Assembly: GCF_011947285.1 (NCBI RefSeq)
Contig: NZ_JAAOZT010000003.1
Coordinates: 236,053 to 300,052 of the forward strand
Direction: 5' to 3'
From: Glaciimonas immobilis
GTDB taxonomy: Bacteria; Pseudomonadota; Gammaproteobacteria; Burkholderiales; Burkholderiaceae_D
Length of the DNA stretch: 64,000 nt
Positions within the stretch are counted from its first letter, which is position 1, and the number at the start of each line of letters is the position of its first letter. This document shows positions 26,236-35,610 of this stretch, piece after piece. The notes below the pieces were generated by a model. That model worked only from the letters and a program-made list of their open reading frames with translations, was not told the DNA's origin and ran no database searches. The position numbers and the translations under genes were made by a program.

Positions 26236-26703
26236 TTAATTAACTGCGCGCAGTGTCTCTAAATAGGATTTAATAGACCACATTGCTTCTTGATTCAGAA
26301 TGCCTTCAAACGGCGGCATATACACTGCGCCATTGCGGACTTTACCGTGACGAACAGATACCAGGAAATACTTATCCGTTTCTTTGTAACAGGCTTGTTG
26401 TTTGGCGCCTTTAAGGTCGGTACAGTCGCGATCCAATAAACGCAAATCTGGCGCGATACCGCCGGATTGTGCTTGCAGGCCATGGCATCGCGCGCAATTT
26501 TCTGCATAGGCGGAAGTGCCGATATTAATGGCTTCCTTCTGACCGCGATAAGGGTTTTCATCACGCCATGCGGTACCTAAGGCGGGCAAGGTTTTGGTGT
26601 CAACAGGTTGTGGCGTTACGTCGCCATGCGCGTAGGCAAACGATGGTGCAAGTACAACAGCAAATAACAAACAACACGCAATAATGTGGCTAAATTTTTT
26701 CAT
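26236..26703 (-). CDS. pedF: PedF-like cytochrome c for PQQ alcohol dehydrogenase
   Basis: 155 residues from the ATG at 26703. The longer frame to 26760 is ruled out because it would run through the sigma-54 promoter at 26744-26759, and AGAGGAG sits just before 26703. A signal peptide ends at FAYAHG. One haem motif, CARCHGLQAQSGGIAPDLR, and a C-terminal Met (GAVYMPPFEG) are seen. Two further cysteines (DCTDLKGAKQQAC) may form a disulfide. The sequence resembles PedF, the cytochrome that takes electrons from PedE/PedH in Pseudomonas. It is divergent from the activator at 26886. Confidence 0.87.
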   Translation of the reverse strand: MKKFSHIIACCLLFAVVLAPSFAYAHGDVTPQPVDTKTLPALGTAWRDENPYRGQKEAINIGTSAYAENCARCHGLQAQSGGIAPDLRLLDRDCTDLKGAKQQACYKETDKYFLVSVRHGKVRNGAVYMPPFEGILNQEAMWSIKSYLETLRAVN

Positions 26704-26743
26704 ACGATCTCCTCTACGACGATTTAAATAATAAAGAGCTAGT

Positions 26744-26759
26744 GGCAAGTGTCGTGCCA
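26744..26759 (-). promoter_or_regulatory. Sigma-54 promoter of the cytochrome/binding-protein operon
   Basis: Minus-strand TGGCACGACACTTGCC matches TGGCACGNNNNTTGCW at 11 of 12 fixed positions with correct spacing. Predicted start of transcription is near 26732, giving a leader of about 30 nt. Confidence 0.9.
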
Positions 26760-26788
26760 AGGAAATCTACGGCTTTTTCATATCTGAT

Positions 26789-26805
26789 TGTTCTATTTCT
26801 GAACA
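26789..26805. promoter_or_regulatory. Candidate activator-binding site between pedF and its activator gene
   Basis: TGTTC-TATTTCT-GAACA; the repeat extends to ATTGTTC/GAACAAT (26787-26807), a perfect 7-bp arm. It lies about 30 bp upstream of the -24 element and 80 bp before the divergent activator gene, so it could also serve autoregulation. Confidence 0.6.
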
Positions 26806-26885
26806 ATAGCCTCATCAAGTGCTATATTTAAGAGCAATACAAAAATAAACACGATGTGCATAACATCTAAAACGCAGGAGACCCG

Positions 26886-28901
26886 ATGCAATCAAGCGAT
26901 AATCCCGACCAGCGGAGCGTGTCGCACGCTACACAAGCGTCCAAACAGGGCAACGACGCGCGTGGCACGCTTTCTGCTTGCGATGACGCCATGATGATAG
27001 AAGAATCCCGTCAACGTTCTAAAGCATACGGCCTGTCGGAAGCTGAAAAGCCCGATTTTAGTCCCATAGGACGGCCCGATCTAGCGCTATTGCTGGATCA
27101 AAACCGCATACTGCACACGCATGCGATTCCGGTGATGGAAACGCTATACGAGCAAATCATTAACACCCATAACATGGTGATCCTGACCGACGTGAACGGT
27201 CTGATCGTGCATACGCTGGGCGATGATGACTTTCTGGAGAAGGCCAACCGCGTCGCCCTGAAACCTGGCGTCACCTGGTCCGAGGCCAGCAAAGGCACCA
27301 ATGCCATTGGGACGGCGATTGCAGAACAGTTGCCAGTGCAGATTCATGCGCATGAACATTTTTTGGTCGCTAATCACTTTCTGACCTGCTCCGCCGCGCC
27401 AATTCTGGATCACCGCGGCAATGTTATTGGCGTGCTGGATGTAACAGGTGACCAGTCCAGCTTCCATAAGCACACGATGGCGCTAGTGCGCATGTCGGCG
27501 CAGATGATAGAAAATCATCTTTTTTTAGCTGCATTTCAAGATGCCATCACGCTGCATTTCAACACCCGCCCCGAGTTTGTCGGCACATTGATGGAAGGTA
27601 TAGTCTCGTTTTCACCTAGCGGTAAGTTTTTATCTGCCAATCGCACCGGATTGTTCCAACTTGGGCTGCCGATGTCGGCCTTGCAATCGCATACGTTTAG
27701 CTCGCTATTTGGTTTATCAATTACCGCTTTATTCGACCATTACCGCACTGCCATGCCGGGCTTATTGAACCTGTGCATGCCTAGTGGCGTGCGGGTGTAT
27801 GGCCGGGCGCAATTACATGTCGCAAATAATGCTTTTCACCGTTCGGTCGAATTAGTCCGGGCCAACGCTGCGACCGAGCCCGAGGCCCACAAACCAGCCG
27901 TTGCGGGTAAGACCGCCGACAATCGCACCAGTCAGATCGCACGCCGGATGTCTGGACTACGCTATCTGAATACCGGCGATCCTCAGGTCGCCGCGCTAAT
28001 CGAAAAGGTTAACAAGGTACTTGGACGCGATATTCCCATTCTGATCATGGGCGAGACCGGCACCGGAAAAGAGTTACTGGCGCAGGCAATTCACAATGAT
28101 TCACCGAGGGCCAGCGGGCCGTTTGTCGCGGTCAATTGCGCATCCATCCCGGAGACGCTGATTGAGTCCGAACTATTTGGCTATGAGGACGGTGCGTTTA
28201 CCGGTGCCCGTAAAAAGGGCGCGGTCGGTAAGATATTACAGGCCAACGGCGGCACCCTGTTCCTTGATGAAATCGGCGATATGCCGTTCAGTCTGCAGTC
28301 GCGGCTTTTACGCGTATTGCAAGAACGCATGGTCACGCCGCTGGGAAGCACTAAATCGATCACAGTAAATGTTGAATTGATCTGCGCGACTAACCGCAAC
28401 CTGCGTGACTTGATCACCAAAGGCGAGTTCCGCGAGGATCTCTATTACCGTTTGAACGGTCTGGTGGTGAAGTTGCCGCCGTTGCGCGAACGTACCGATA
28501 TGGACATCGTCGTAGAAAAGATTTTGATCGCCGAGTCCGCGAGCGAGCGATATACGGTAGCGCCGGAAATCATGGCGCTGTTCAAGTTGCATAACTGGCC
28601 GGGAAATTTCCGCCAACTGACCAACTTGCTGCGCACGGCTATCGTCATGGCAGACCAACAGCATGAAATTCAGCATCAGCATCTGCCTGATGACTTTTTG
28701 GAAGATATTGAGCTAGCCCGTGCCAGCGAGCAGACCGATAATACAAAATGGCTGGTATCGAGCGGTGCCAATCTGGAGCAGGTAGAGAGATCGGTCATCG
28801 AGAAAGCACTGGCCTCGCATGGCGGCAATGTATCGGCTACCGCCAGAGCGCTGGGCGTGTCGCGCAATACGATCTATCGCAAAATTCCCTTGGCAAAATA
28901 G
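26886..28901 (+). CDS. AcoR-like sigma-54-dependent transcriptional activator, second copy
   Basis: 671 residues; GGAG in GCAGGAGACCCG precedes the ATG at 26886. The layout matches the protein at 5066: N-terminal GAF-like sensor (LIVHTLGDDDFLEKANRV onward), AAA+ domain with Walker A GETGTGKE, sigma-54 loop GAFTGA and Walker B GGTLFLDEIGDM, and a Fis HTH (ATARALGVSRNTIYRKI). It is divergent from pedF, whose -24/-12 promoter it probably drives from the inverted repeat at 26789-26805. It probably also acts at the promoters of the dehydrogenase at 29556 and nosR. The inducer is likely an alcohol or aldehyde, by analogy with AcoR and related activators; this is inference. Confidence 0.92.
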   Translation: MQSSDNPDQRSVSHATQASKQGNDARGTLSACDDAMMIEESRQRSKAYGLSEAEKPDFSPIGRPDLALLLDQNRILHTHAIPVMETLYEQIINTHNMVILTDVNGLIVHTLGDDDFLEKANRVALKPGVTWSEASKGTNAIGTAIAEQLPVQIHAHEHFLVANHFLTCSAAPILDHRGNVIGVLDVTGDQSSFHKHTMALVRMSAQMIENHLFLAAFQDAITLHFNTRPEFVGTLMEGIVSFSPSGKFLSANRTGLFQLGLPMSALQSHTFSSLFGLSITALFDHYRTAMPGLLNLCMPSGVRVYGRAQLHVANNAFHRSVELVRANAATEPEAHKPAVAGKTADNRTSQIARRMSGLRYLNTGDPQVAALIEKVNKVLGRDIPILIMGETGTGKELLAQAIHNDSPRASGPFVAVNCASIPETLIESELFGYEDGAFTGARKKGAVGKILQANGGTLFLDEIGDMPFSLQSRLLRVLQERMVTPLGSTKSITVNVELICATNRNLRDLITKGEFREDLYYRLNGLVVKLPPLRERTDMDIVVEKILIAESASERYTVAPEIMALFKLHNWPGNFRQLTNLLRTAIVMADQQHEIQHQHLPDDFLEDIELARASEQTDNTKWLVSSGANLEQVERSVIEKALASHGGNVSATARALGVSRNTIYRKIPLAK

Positions 28902-29027
28902 GTCCTCTTCAGCTGCACATTTAGCGCGCCATGATGGATTCAGCGCGATGTGCAACCGTGCACCACTTGCAACGACTTGGTAAGTGAGCGATTAACCTGC
29001 CCTCTTCCCCCTTGACTATTTAGGCAG

Positions 29028-29059
29028 CGCGAACCAGCAAACACTGGTTCGCGTTTTTT
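29028..29059 (+). terminator. Rho-independent terminator after the second activator gene
   Basis: CGCGAACCAG (29028-29037), a 6-nt loop, CTGGTTCGCG (29044-29053) and six T's. The 10-bp stem is perfect. It lies 126 bp past the stop codon. Confidence 0.9.
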
Positions 29060-29480
29060 GTTGGGGCCTACTGCCGAGATATCAATCTATCCCCGCAGGC
29101 TCGCGTGACACCGGCACGGTACACCCGTCACTCTGCGGCGGACTAACGTAAATTCTCGCGCTGAAGCACCCGGTCGCAACCTTTAAATGGTTCGCTGATC
29201 GCTATGATATTTGCGCTGCAGGAAAAAAATGGCTACCGACTGCAGCAGTCGCTAGCCAAATCACCTGGGAGGAGGAGAGATTCTGTCCGTCTTCAACGGC
29301 GCCTTAACCCCGAACCTTCGTGCGCATAGTGCACATAGTGCGCGTCGTCAGTATGGTGCGCTTGTCGAGGTTTGAAGAACGTGTATCGATTGTACCGCTA
29401 TACAAAATTGATGCTGGCGTTGATATAAATTAAAACGGCGATGTTAGTAGGAACTGTCTGCAAAATTGCCTGCTAATTGC

Positions 29481-29519
29481 ACCTCAGACACCGGCGGGAT
29501 GCAGGTCGATGTCTGAGGT
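29481..29519 (-). terminator. Hairpin downstream of the second PQQ dehydrogenase gene
   Basis: ACCTCAGACA (29481-29490) and TGTCTGAGGT (29510-29519) form a perfect 10-bp stem with a 19-nt loop, 36 bp after the stop of the 29556 gene. There is no U-tract on the minus strand, so it may stabilise the 3' end rather than terminate. The rest of 29060-29480 shows no gene. Confidence 0.45.
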
Positions 29520-29555
29520 AGTTTCTAGCCGATGCGAATAACTGCTAACCAAATT

Positions 29556-31304
29556 TTACTTAGCGCTAAGTTTGAAAACCCAGACTGAACCGCCTTGTTC
29601 AATCGTGTTGATTTTCTTGGCAACTTCACCGCCCCACAAAGGTACGGCCCCACCCCAGCCTGAAACAACGGCGACATACTGCGTATCGCCATCTTTCCAT
29701 GTTACCGGCGGTGCTACGACGCCTGAACCGGTCTGGAATTTCCACAGTTCTTTACCTGTCGTTGCATCAACTGCTTTCAGGAAGCCTTCTGGTGTGCCAT
29801 AAAATACTAATCCGCCAGCCGTGGTCATAACACCACCCCATAGAGGCGCGTTATTTTTGATTTCCCAGACAATTTTGCCTGTCTTAGGATTGATCGCACG
29901 CAATGCACCGATGTAATCGTCATTGATCGGGCGGATAGTAAATCCAGCGCCCAGATATGCACTACCTTTTTTGTAGCTGACTGGCTCATTCCAGATATCC
30001 ATGCCCCATTCGTTAGCAGGTACATAGAACAATTTAGTTTGTGGGCTATACGCCATCGGCATTTGATTTTTACCACCGAGGAACGCAGGCGCTACGAAAG
30101 ATGTCGTGCCTTTCTTGCCTTCTTCACCCTTGGTCGGATCGCCTGGACGACCTGTTTCAAGATAGTTAGGACGACCTGTTTTCAGATCGATACCAGAGGC
30201 CCATGTGATTTTTTTCACAAAAGGAAATGCATTTTCCAGTTTGCCGTTTTTGGCGTCGATGACATAGAAAAAACCGTTACGATCGGCTTTACCGCCGTAG
30301 CGCTTGCCGTCCATATCAAAGGTGACAAACTCGTTCACACCGTCATAATCCCAGCCATCGTGCGGCGTAGTCTGATAGCTCCACTTGATTTGTCCTGCAT
30401 CCAGATCCAGCGCAACGGTCGAAGAAGAGTACAGATTATCACCAGGACGTAAATGGCTGTTCCATGGTGATGGATTACCTGTTCCGAAGTAAGCTAAGCC
30501 AGTCGATGGGTCGTAAGTACCGCCAAGCCAGGTTGCGCCGCCGCCGGTTTTCCACAGATCACCAGGCCAGGACTTATTGACCGTGCCGGTAATACCGTTT
30601 TCGGTCGCTTTGCCATCTTTGTCGTATTTATAGCCCATATGACCTTCGATCATAGGACGCGACCATACCAGTTCGCCGGTGCGTGGGTTGCGTGCATCGA
30701 CACGGCCCACAACGCCGAACTCACCGCCTGAAACGCCGGTCAGCAACAAACCTTTGGCGATAAGGGGCGCAGCCGACATTGAATAGCCTGCAGCGTAATC
30801 CGCGACTTTTTCTTTCCATACGATCTTGCCGGTGTCTTGATCCAACGCAATCAACTGCGCATCGAGCGTGCCGAAAATCACCAGATTGTCGTACAAAGCT
30901 GCGCCACGGTTAACCACATCGCAACAAGGCATAATGCCGTCTGGCAGGCGATGTTCATATTTCCACAATTTGGTACCGGTCTTCATGTCAATCGCGTAGA
31001 TGCGCGAGTACGAACCGGTCACAAACATTTTGCCGTTATAAATCAGCGGTTGCGATTCCTGACCGCGCTGCTTTTCACCACCGAACGAAAACGACCAGGC
31101 TGGTGTAAGCTTGCTCACGGTCTTGGTATTGATCTGAGTCAGTGTGGAGTAACGCTCCCCTTCGGTACCCATGCCCCATGACAAAACCGTATTCGGTGCT
31201 TTGGCATCATTGGCAATCATCGCGTCGGTGACGCCCACTTGTGGCACCGCAAACGCGCTGCTTACAACCGCGCCGAGCAGTACTCCCATCAGCTTCTTAT
31301 GCAT
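29556..31304 (-). CDS. pedH: PedH/ExaF-type PQQ alcohol dehydrogenase, predicted lanthanide-dependent
   Basis: 582 residues with a signal peptide ([17 protein letters not shown]). It is an eight-bladed quinoprotein that oxidises alcohols in the periplasm. Vicinal Cys127-Cys128 ([11 protein letters not shown]) and the motif [12 protein letters not shown] are seen; Asp319 is the catalytic base and Asp321 the extra acid that marks lanthanide use. The HDGWDYDG form and the length are nearer to PedH/ExaF ethanol-type enzymes than to XoxF, but I cannot rule out another clade. No fused cytochrome domain is present, so it needs a separate acceptor, probably the PedF-like protein at 26236. A sigma-54 promoter lies at 31377-31392. 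Confidence 0.9.
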   Translation of the reverse strand: MHKKLMGVLLGAVVSSAFAVPQVGVTDAMIANDAKAPNTVLSWGMGTEGERYSTLTQINTKTVSKLTPAWSFSFGGEKQRGQESQPLIYNGKMFVTGSYSRIYAIDMKTGTKLWKYEHRLPDGIMPCCDVVNRGAALYDNLVIFGTLDAQLIALDQDTGKIVWKEKVADYAAGYSMSAAPLIAKGLLLTGVSGGEFGVVGRVDARNPRTGELVWSRPMIEGHMGYKYDKDGKATENGITGTVNKSWPGDLWKTGGGATWLGGTYDPSTGLAYFGTGNPSPWNSHLRPGDNLYSSSTVALDLDAGQIKWSYQTTPHDGWDYDGVNEFVTFDMDGKRYGGKADRNGFFYVIDAKNGKLENAFPFVKKITWASGIDLKTGRPNYLETGRPGDPTKGEEGKKGTTSFVAPAFLGGKNQMPMAYSPQTKLFYVPANEWGMDIWNEPVSYKKGSAYLGAGFTIRPINDDYIGALRAINPKTGKIVWEIKNNAPLWGGVMTTAGGLVFYGTPEGFLKAVDATTGKELWKFQTGSGVVAPPVTWKDGDTQYVAVVSGWGGAVPLWGGEVAKKINTIEQGGSVWVFKLSAK

Positions 31305-31376
31305 GTCATCTCCTGTTTATCTATCAAATATTTTTTGGTTACCTGCGGGCTTTTTTGTAACTCCCCACCACCCATA

Positions 31377-31392
31377 GGCAAGGCGCATGCCA
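31377..31392 (-). promoter_or_regulatory. Sigma-54 promoter of the second PQQ dehydrogenase
   Basis: Minus-strand TGGCATGCGCCTTGCC has the invariant GG and GC at correct spacing and differs from TGGCACGNNNNTTGCW at two fixed positions. The leader would be about 60 nt. Confidence 0.75.
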
Positions 31393-31485
31393 CCGGTGTG
31401 GTACAGGCGTTTAAGGGCGTTACAGGGCATTTGCCGGGCTAAAGGCTAAGGATGTGTCTGGAGACCTGCGCTAAAATTAAGCAAG

Positions 31486-31502
31486 TGTTTCAGAACAGAA
31501 CA
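31486..31502. promoter_or_regulatory. Candidate activator-binding site upstream of the second dehydrogenase
   Basis: TGTTT-CAGAACA-GAACA, one mismatch from the TGTTC-N7-GAACA pattern at 26789, about 95 bp upstream of the -24 element. A shorter overlapping palindrome, TGTT-TCAG-AACA, is also present, so the exact site is uncertain. Confidence 0.45.
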
Positions 31503-31576
31503 AGCAAACAGCGCATAATTATGGGAGTGATGTTGCGAGTAATTGCAGGGAGTTACGGTGATTTCGCATTTTGCAT

Positions 31577-31609
31577 AAAAAAAGCAGATAAGGAGCAACC
31601 CTTATCTGC
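31577..31609 (-). terminator. Rho-independent terminator, minus strand, below the porin
   Basis: GCAGATAAGG (31584-31593) and CCTTATCTGC (31600-31609) form a 10-bp stem; on the minus strand it is followed by seven U's (A-run 31577-31583). It ends porin transcription about 180 bp after the stop and insulates the dehydrogenase promoter. Confidence 0.85.
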
Positions 31610-31789
31610 CGAATCAAAACGCACTGGTCAAATACCTGATTCGACCGCTGCAGTAGTTGCGCCGCAGCTAGCACAGCCACGCGCGGTCAGGAGTAAATAA
31701 CCCGTGTGAAGTGAAGCGAAAAGGTAGGGGCTTTGCCCTCACCGATGACTTGAAAAGCGCGCCGGTCCAGATGTAAGCGCGCCCGGTCA

Positions 31790-32929
31790 TTAAAACGTGT
31801 GCTTGATACCGACTTCAACTGCTGTCGTTGTTTTACCGCTGGTAGGCAGGTATAGATTATTATTTGCCACGCCGAATGCTGAGCCCACGGTGTAGCCGCT
31901 ACCCGCTTTTACGCCAGCCACCAGACCATACAACGTGGTGCGCTTGGATAAAGAATAGTCATCACTAACGATGATTGATTTCGAGTTATCGCTGGAACCG
32001 ACTTTATTGCTGGAGTAGTAGTAAGCCAGGGTCGCCGTGTTAGCCACTGACGTGCGGTAGTTCACACCTGCGCCATACACGCGATACTGAGCCAACTCTG
32101 CACCAGTTCCAGGATTTTTGTTTTTGTTGTTCAGGTAGTTCAGCGTCAATGTCGCGTCGCCGATGGCGTAGCCAGCACCGAGACTGTATTTTCTGGTCTG
32201 CACACCGGTGCCACCGATCGCGCCTGCCCGCTGACCGTTGTCCGATTGATAACTTGCCGACAGCGTTACAGGCCCGCTATAGACAGCACCTAATGAGATA
32301 ACGCGATTGGCTGCATTGCTACCGGCGACCTCGCCAAAACTATACGAACCACTCAGATTCACATCTGCAATTTTGGTGCTTAGTGCCAACGCATTAGCCA
32401 CGAAAACATCAATCGGCGCGTTTGAATTGGCGGGAGCAACCGCTGTGCCAACATTGATCGGGCTCTGTGTCAGTGCCCATGAAATCAGACCTGAAAAGGT
32501 TTCTTTCAAGCCACGGGGATCAGTCGCTGCAAACGCTAGAACTGCAGGTGAATACTGCTTACCCAGCGTCATAGTGCCGTAACTGTTAGACAGTCCGACG
32601 TTGGATTGGCGTCCGAACAAACCGCCCCACTGACCGCCTTGACCCGTGCCGGCGAAGAAATGTCCCTCAAGATTGAAGTTGGCTTTTAAACCGCCGCCTA
32701 AATCTTCGGTCCCCTTGAAACCAAAAATACTCGGCGTCACGCCACCGGTGTTCAGCGCGATGACACTACCGGTACCGCCGGTTGGTTTTTGCTGGTTGTT
32801 GACGTAAACCACGCCCGCATCCACCACACCGTAAATCGTGACGGACGATTGCGCCTGCGCGATACCTGCAACGGCACTTAATGCCATTACTGCAGCGAGG
32901 GATGTTTTACGCTTTAATATTTTTTTCAC
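31790..32929 (-). CDS. Outer-membrane porin, Burkholderiales general type
   Basis: 379 residues from a GTG at 32929, chosen because AAGGAG lies 7 bp upstream and a signal peptide follows at once (TSLAAVMALSAVAGIAQAQ); the longer ATG frame to 33010 has neither. The mature protein starts SSVTIYGVVDAGVVYV and ends with Phe (VEVGIKHTF), the outer-membrane assembly signal. The repeating beta-strand pattern fits a 16-stranded trimeric porin. It would admit small solutes, possibly alcohols or metal complexes given its neighbours, but no specificity can be read. Confidence 0.93.
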   Translation of the reverse strand: MKKILKRKTSLAAVMALSAVAGIAQAQSSVTIYGVVDAGVVYVNNQQKPTGGTGSVIALNTGGVTPSIFGFKGTEDLGGGLKANFNLEGHFFAGTGQGGQWGGLFGRQSNVGLSNSYGTMTLGKQYSPAVLAFAATDPRGLKETFSGLISWALTQSPINVGTAVAPANSNAPIDVFVANALALSTKIADVNLSGSYSFGEVAGSNAANRVISLGAVYSGPVTLSASYQSDNGQRAGAIGGTGVQTRKYSLGAGYAIGDATLTLNYLNNKNKNPGTGAELAQYRVYGAGVNYRTSVANTATLAYYYSSNKVGSSDNSKSIIVSDDYSLSKRTTLYGLVAGVKAGSGYTVGSAFGVANNNLYLPTSGKTTTAVEVGIKHTF

Positions 32930-33283
32930 AGAAGTCTCCTTGGTCCATTTTATTTTCAATTCCGCGACACGTTTAAGCTGATGCGGCATCAGGCACATGG
33001 CAAAAGCCATGCCAGCGCATGCGTCATCTCAAGCGCAAAATAAAATTTTCTGCCGCATAAATCTGTGCAAGAGCGCGATACTAAAAGGCAGATTCAAGCA
33101 ACATTTCATTCCCAAGGAAGGCTTTAAATCCGCGTCGCGAGCAACGTTATTGCAATGCAATATTGGCCGTGCTGAAGGGGTATTTTTTACGCTGAATTAA
33201 TCTAATAACAGCCTAAAGAAGACATTGAACGGCAACCAGCGCGTATCAGTAGCTGCGTAAATATGTATCACATAAGACGCAAC

Positions 33284-33314
33284 CTGTTCATTATTTGATC
33301 GCTTTCATGAACAG
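33284..33314. promoter_or_regulatory. Inverted repeat upstream of the nosR-like gene
   Basis: CTGTTCAT (33284-33291) and ATGAACAG (33307-33314) are perfect 8-bp arms separated by 15 bp, just upstream of the -24 element. They contain the same TGTTC/GAACA half-sites as the other three promoters, though with wider spacing. Confidence 0.5.
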
Positions 33315-33345
33315 TGGCGTTTGCTTGCAGGCGCTCAAAAAACGA

Positions 33346-33361
33346 TGGCACATATATTGCA
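33346..33361 (+). promoter_or_regulatory. Sigma-54 promoter of the nosR-like/apbE operon
   Basis: TGGCACATATATTGCA differs from TGGCACGNNNNTTGCW at one fixed position. Spacing is exact. Transcription would start near 33373, about 120 nt before the ATG at 33496. Confidence 0.85.
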
Positions 33362-33495
33362 CTAGCTTTGAAAAAAGAGACCGCTAAAACGTCGGCCATT
33401 CGACATCCGTTTAGTTTAGCTTGGCTTGGTTGTCCCTCAGTTGCGCTCCGGTTGTGCACTCAGTTGCGCACTTTTTAAATACTCTAAGGTCCTCG

Positions 33496-35598
33496 ATGCG
33501 CCATTGGTTAATTGTTTTTACCCTGTTGATAGCCGCAGGCTGGACCGCGTCGTCCTCAGCGGGAGAAATGACGCATGCGGAACTGGTCAAGCGCTTTCCG
33601 CAGCCTTATATCATCGGAGAAAAAGATAGTGCGATACCGGTCTGGCCTATCTTTAAACAAAACGCGACAGCTAATGAACTGGTTGGCTATGTGTTCGAAT
33701 CAATCGACCTGGCGCCGATTTCCGGATTCTCGGGATTGCCGATCAATTTGCTCATCGCACTGGATCCCAAAGGTAACTTCATCGACGTCAGTGTTCTTTC
33801 GCATCATGAGCCGGTGTTTCTGGACGGCCTGGGGGAAGCACCAATGTTTCAGTTCGTCAGCCAGTATAAAGGCCTGTCGCTCTTTCAAAACATCAAAATA
33901 GAAACACAAAAAAATAACACCAACAAGCCGCATGGCGTAAACGTTTATCTGGATGGTGTCACCAAAGCCACCGCTTCGGTGCGCATCATGAATCAAACGG
34001 TTCTTTCGGCGGCCCTGAAAGTAGCGCGCAAAAAACTCGGCTTCGCAGAGGGCCGGGACCCTGATTTAATTGCACGGGTAAAAAAAGATTATTTTGTACC
34101 AGCCAGCATCGCGCAGCTAATCGATTCCGGACTGATCAAGCACTTGGTCGTGCGCAACCGCGAGGTTGAGCAAAAATTTAAAAGTACCAACGGCGCGGGA
34201 CTAGACCCCGATGCGCTGGCGCAGCCCGATGCAACCTTCATTGATCTTTACCTTGCGCTGGTATCGGTGCCCGGCATCGGCCGCAATTTGCTAGACCTCA
34301 AAAGTTGGGGCAAGCTAAAAAACCGTCTGGAGGACGGCGATCACGCGATTCTGGTGATGACCAAAGGGCGCTACGGCATTCTCAGCGATACATTCGTCAG
34401 CGGCACCATTCCTGATCGCCTGCAACTGCAGCAGGATAAGCTGCCGATAGAAATGCGCGACCTGGATCTGGACCTCGCTCTGGCTAGCAATAGCGATTTG
34501 AAAATGGATTCAATCAAAGTATTTCGGGTGATCAGCCAGTCCGGCTTGGACCCTGCGCACCCACTAGATTTTTCATTAGCGGTGACCCGCAACCGCGGCA
34601 TCATATATCCGGAACGTATCACTGAAAATTTCCCCTTCAGTTTTGAACTGCCAAAGAAGTTTTATCAGGAAGCGGAAGCCGACGCCAAGTCATGGAAAGG
34701 TATCTGGATCAAGCGTTGGTGGGAAATTACGCTACTTATCACCGGCCTCACCGCTCTCGCGATTGCGTTGACGTTTCAGAAACGGCTTACTAAAAACGGT
34801 GCAGCGTTTGTTTGGTTCCGCCGTGGATTTCTGAGTTTCACGCTGCTGTTTATCGGTTGGTACGCGCAAGGACAATTATCCATCGTCAATATCACGGGCT
34901 TCTTGCAGGCATTGATTGGTGGGCGCAGTCTGGATTTCTTTTTATATGATCCGATGACGGTAGTGTTATGGGGATTTGTCGCCGTGTCTTTGGTCATATG
35001 GGGACGCGGCACATTTTGCGGTTGGTTATGTCCATTTGGCGCACTGCAGGAATTTATCGGGAAGCTGGCTCAACTGCTTAGAATCCCGCAACTCAGGATC
35101 AAAACAAACACCGACGCACGGCTCAAGCGCATTAAATACGTGGTGCTCTTCGGCATCCTTATCAGCACTTTTATCTCCACAAGATTAACCGATACCCTGG
35201 TCGAGGTGGAGCCGTTTAAAACGGCGATTACGCTTAATTTTGTTCGCTCATGGCCGTATGTCGTGTATGCAGTCGGACTTTTGCTTGCCAGCACGTTTGT
35301 CTATAAATTCTTTTGCCGTTATCTGTGTCCGTTTGGCGCTGGGTTGGCCGTGCTAGGCCGCTTCCGACTTCTGGACTGGATACCGCGCCGCAAGGAATGC
35401 GGAACCCCGTGCCAGACCTGCCGCCATCGCTGCGATTATCAGGCGATAAAACCGGACGGAAAAATTGTCTACGAAGAATGTTTTCAATGCATGGATTGCG
35501 TCGTCATTTATGAAAGTGACGATAAATGTGCGCCTTTGATCATGGAGAAAAAACGCGCCCGGATTATTCCTATTCAACCGGCACCCGTTAATCTTTAA
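33496..35598 (+). CDS. NosR/NirI-like membrane flavo-iron-sulfur protein
   Basis: 700 residues from the ATG at 33496; the frame opens 75 bp earlier without support. The order is: signal peptide; periplasmic FMN-binding domain with the flavinylation motif DGVTKAT (153-159, FMN expected on Thr159); transmembrane segments (WEITLLITGLTALAIALTF and others); then polyferredoxin motifs CGWLCPFGALQEF and CRYLCPFGAGLAVLG; and a C-terminal ferredoxin-like Cys cluster (CGTPCQTCRHRCDY, CFQCMDC). In denitrifiers NosR feeds electrons to nitrous oxide reductase. No nosZ or other nos gene is here, but a sigma-54 promoter like those of the alcohol dehydrogenases is. I infer a role in moving electrons between the quinone pool and the periplasm in alcohol oxidation. 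Confidence 0.88.
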   Translation: MRHWLIVFTLLIAAGWTASSSAGEMTHAELVKRFPQPYIIGEKDSAIPVWPIFKQNATANELVGYVFESIDLAPISGFSGLPINLLIALDPKGNFIDVSVLSHHEPVFLDGLGEAPMFQFVSQYKGLSLFQNIKIETQKNNTNKPHGVNVYLDGVTKATASVRIMNQTVLSAALKVARKKLGFAEGRDPDLIARVKKDYFVPASIAQLIDSGLIKHLVVRNREVEQKFKSTNGAGLDPDALAQPDATFIDLYLALVSVPGIGRNLLDLKSWGKLKNRLEDGDHAILVMTKGRYGILSDTFVSGTIPDRLQLQQDKLPIEMRDLDLDLALASNSDLKMDSIKVFRVISQSGLDPAHPLDFSLAVTRNRGIIYPERITENFPFSFELPKKFYQEAEADAKSWKGIWIKRWWEITLLITGLTALAIALTFQKRLTKNGAAFVWFRRGFLSFTLLFIGWYAQGQLSIVNITGFLQALIGGRSLDFFLYDPMTVVLWGFVAVSLVIWGRGTFCGWLCPFGALQEFIGKLAQLLRIPQLRIKTNTDARLKRIKYVVLFGILISTFISTRLTDTLVEVEPFKTAITLNFVRSWPYVVYAVGLLLASTFVYKFFCRYLCPFGAGLAVLGRFRLLDWIPRRKECGTPCQTCRHRCDYQAIKPDGKIVYEECFQCMDCVVIYESDDKCAPLIMEKKRARIIPIQPAPVNL

Positions 35599-35610
35599 AG
35601 GAAAATCAAC

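Noticed and set aside
26704..26760. Upstream start for the PedF-like cytochrome
   Set aside because: The segment contains the sigma-54 promoter itself; the ATG at 26703 has a good ribosome binding site and an immediate signal peptide.
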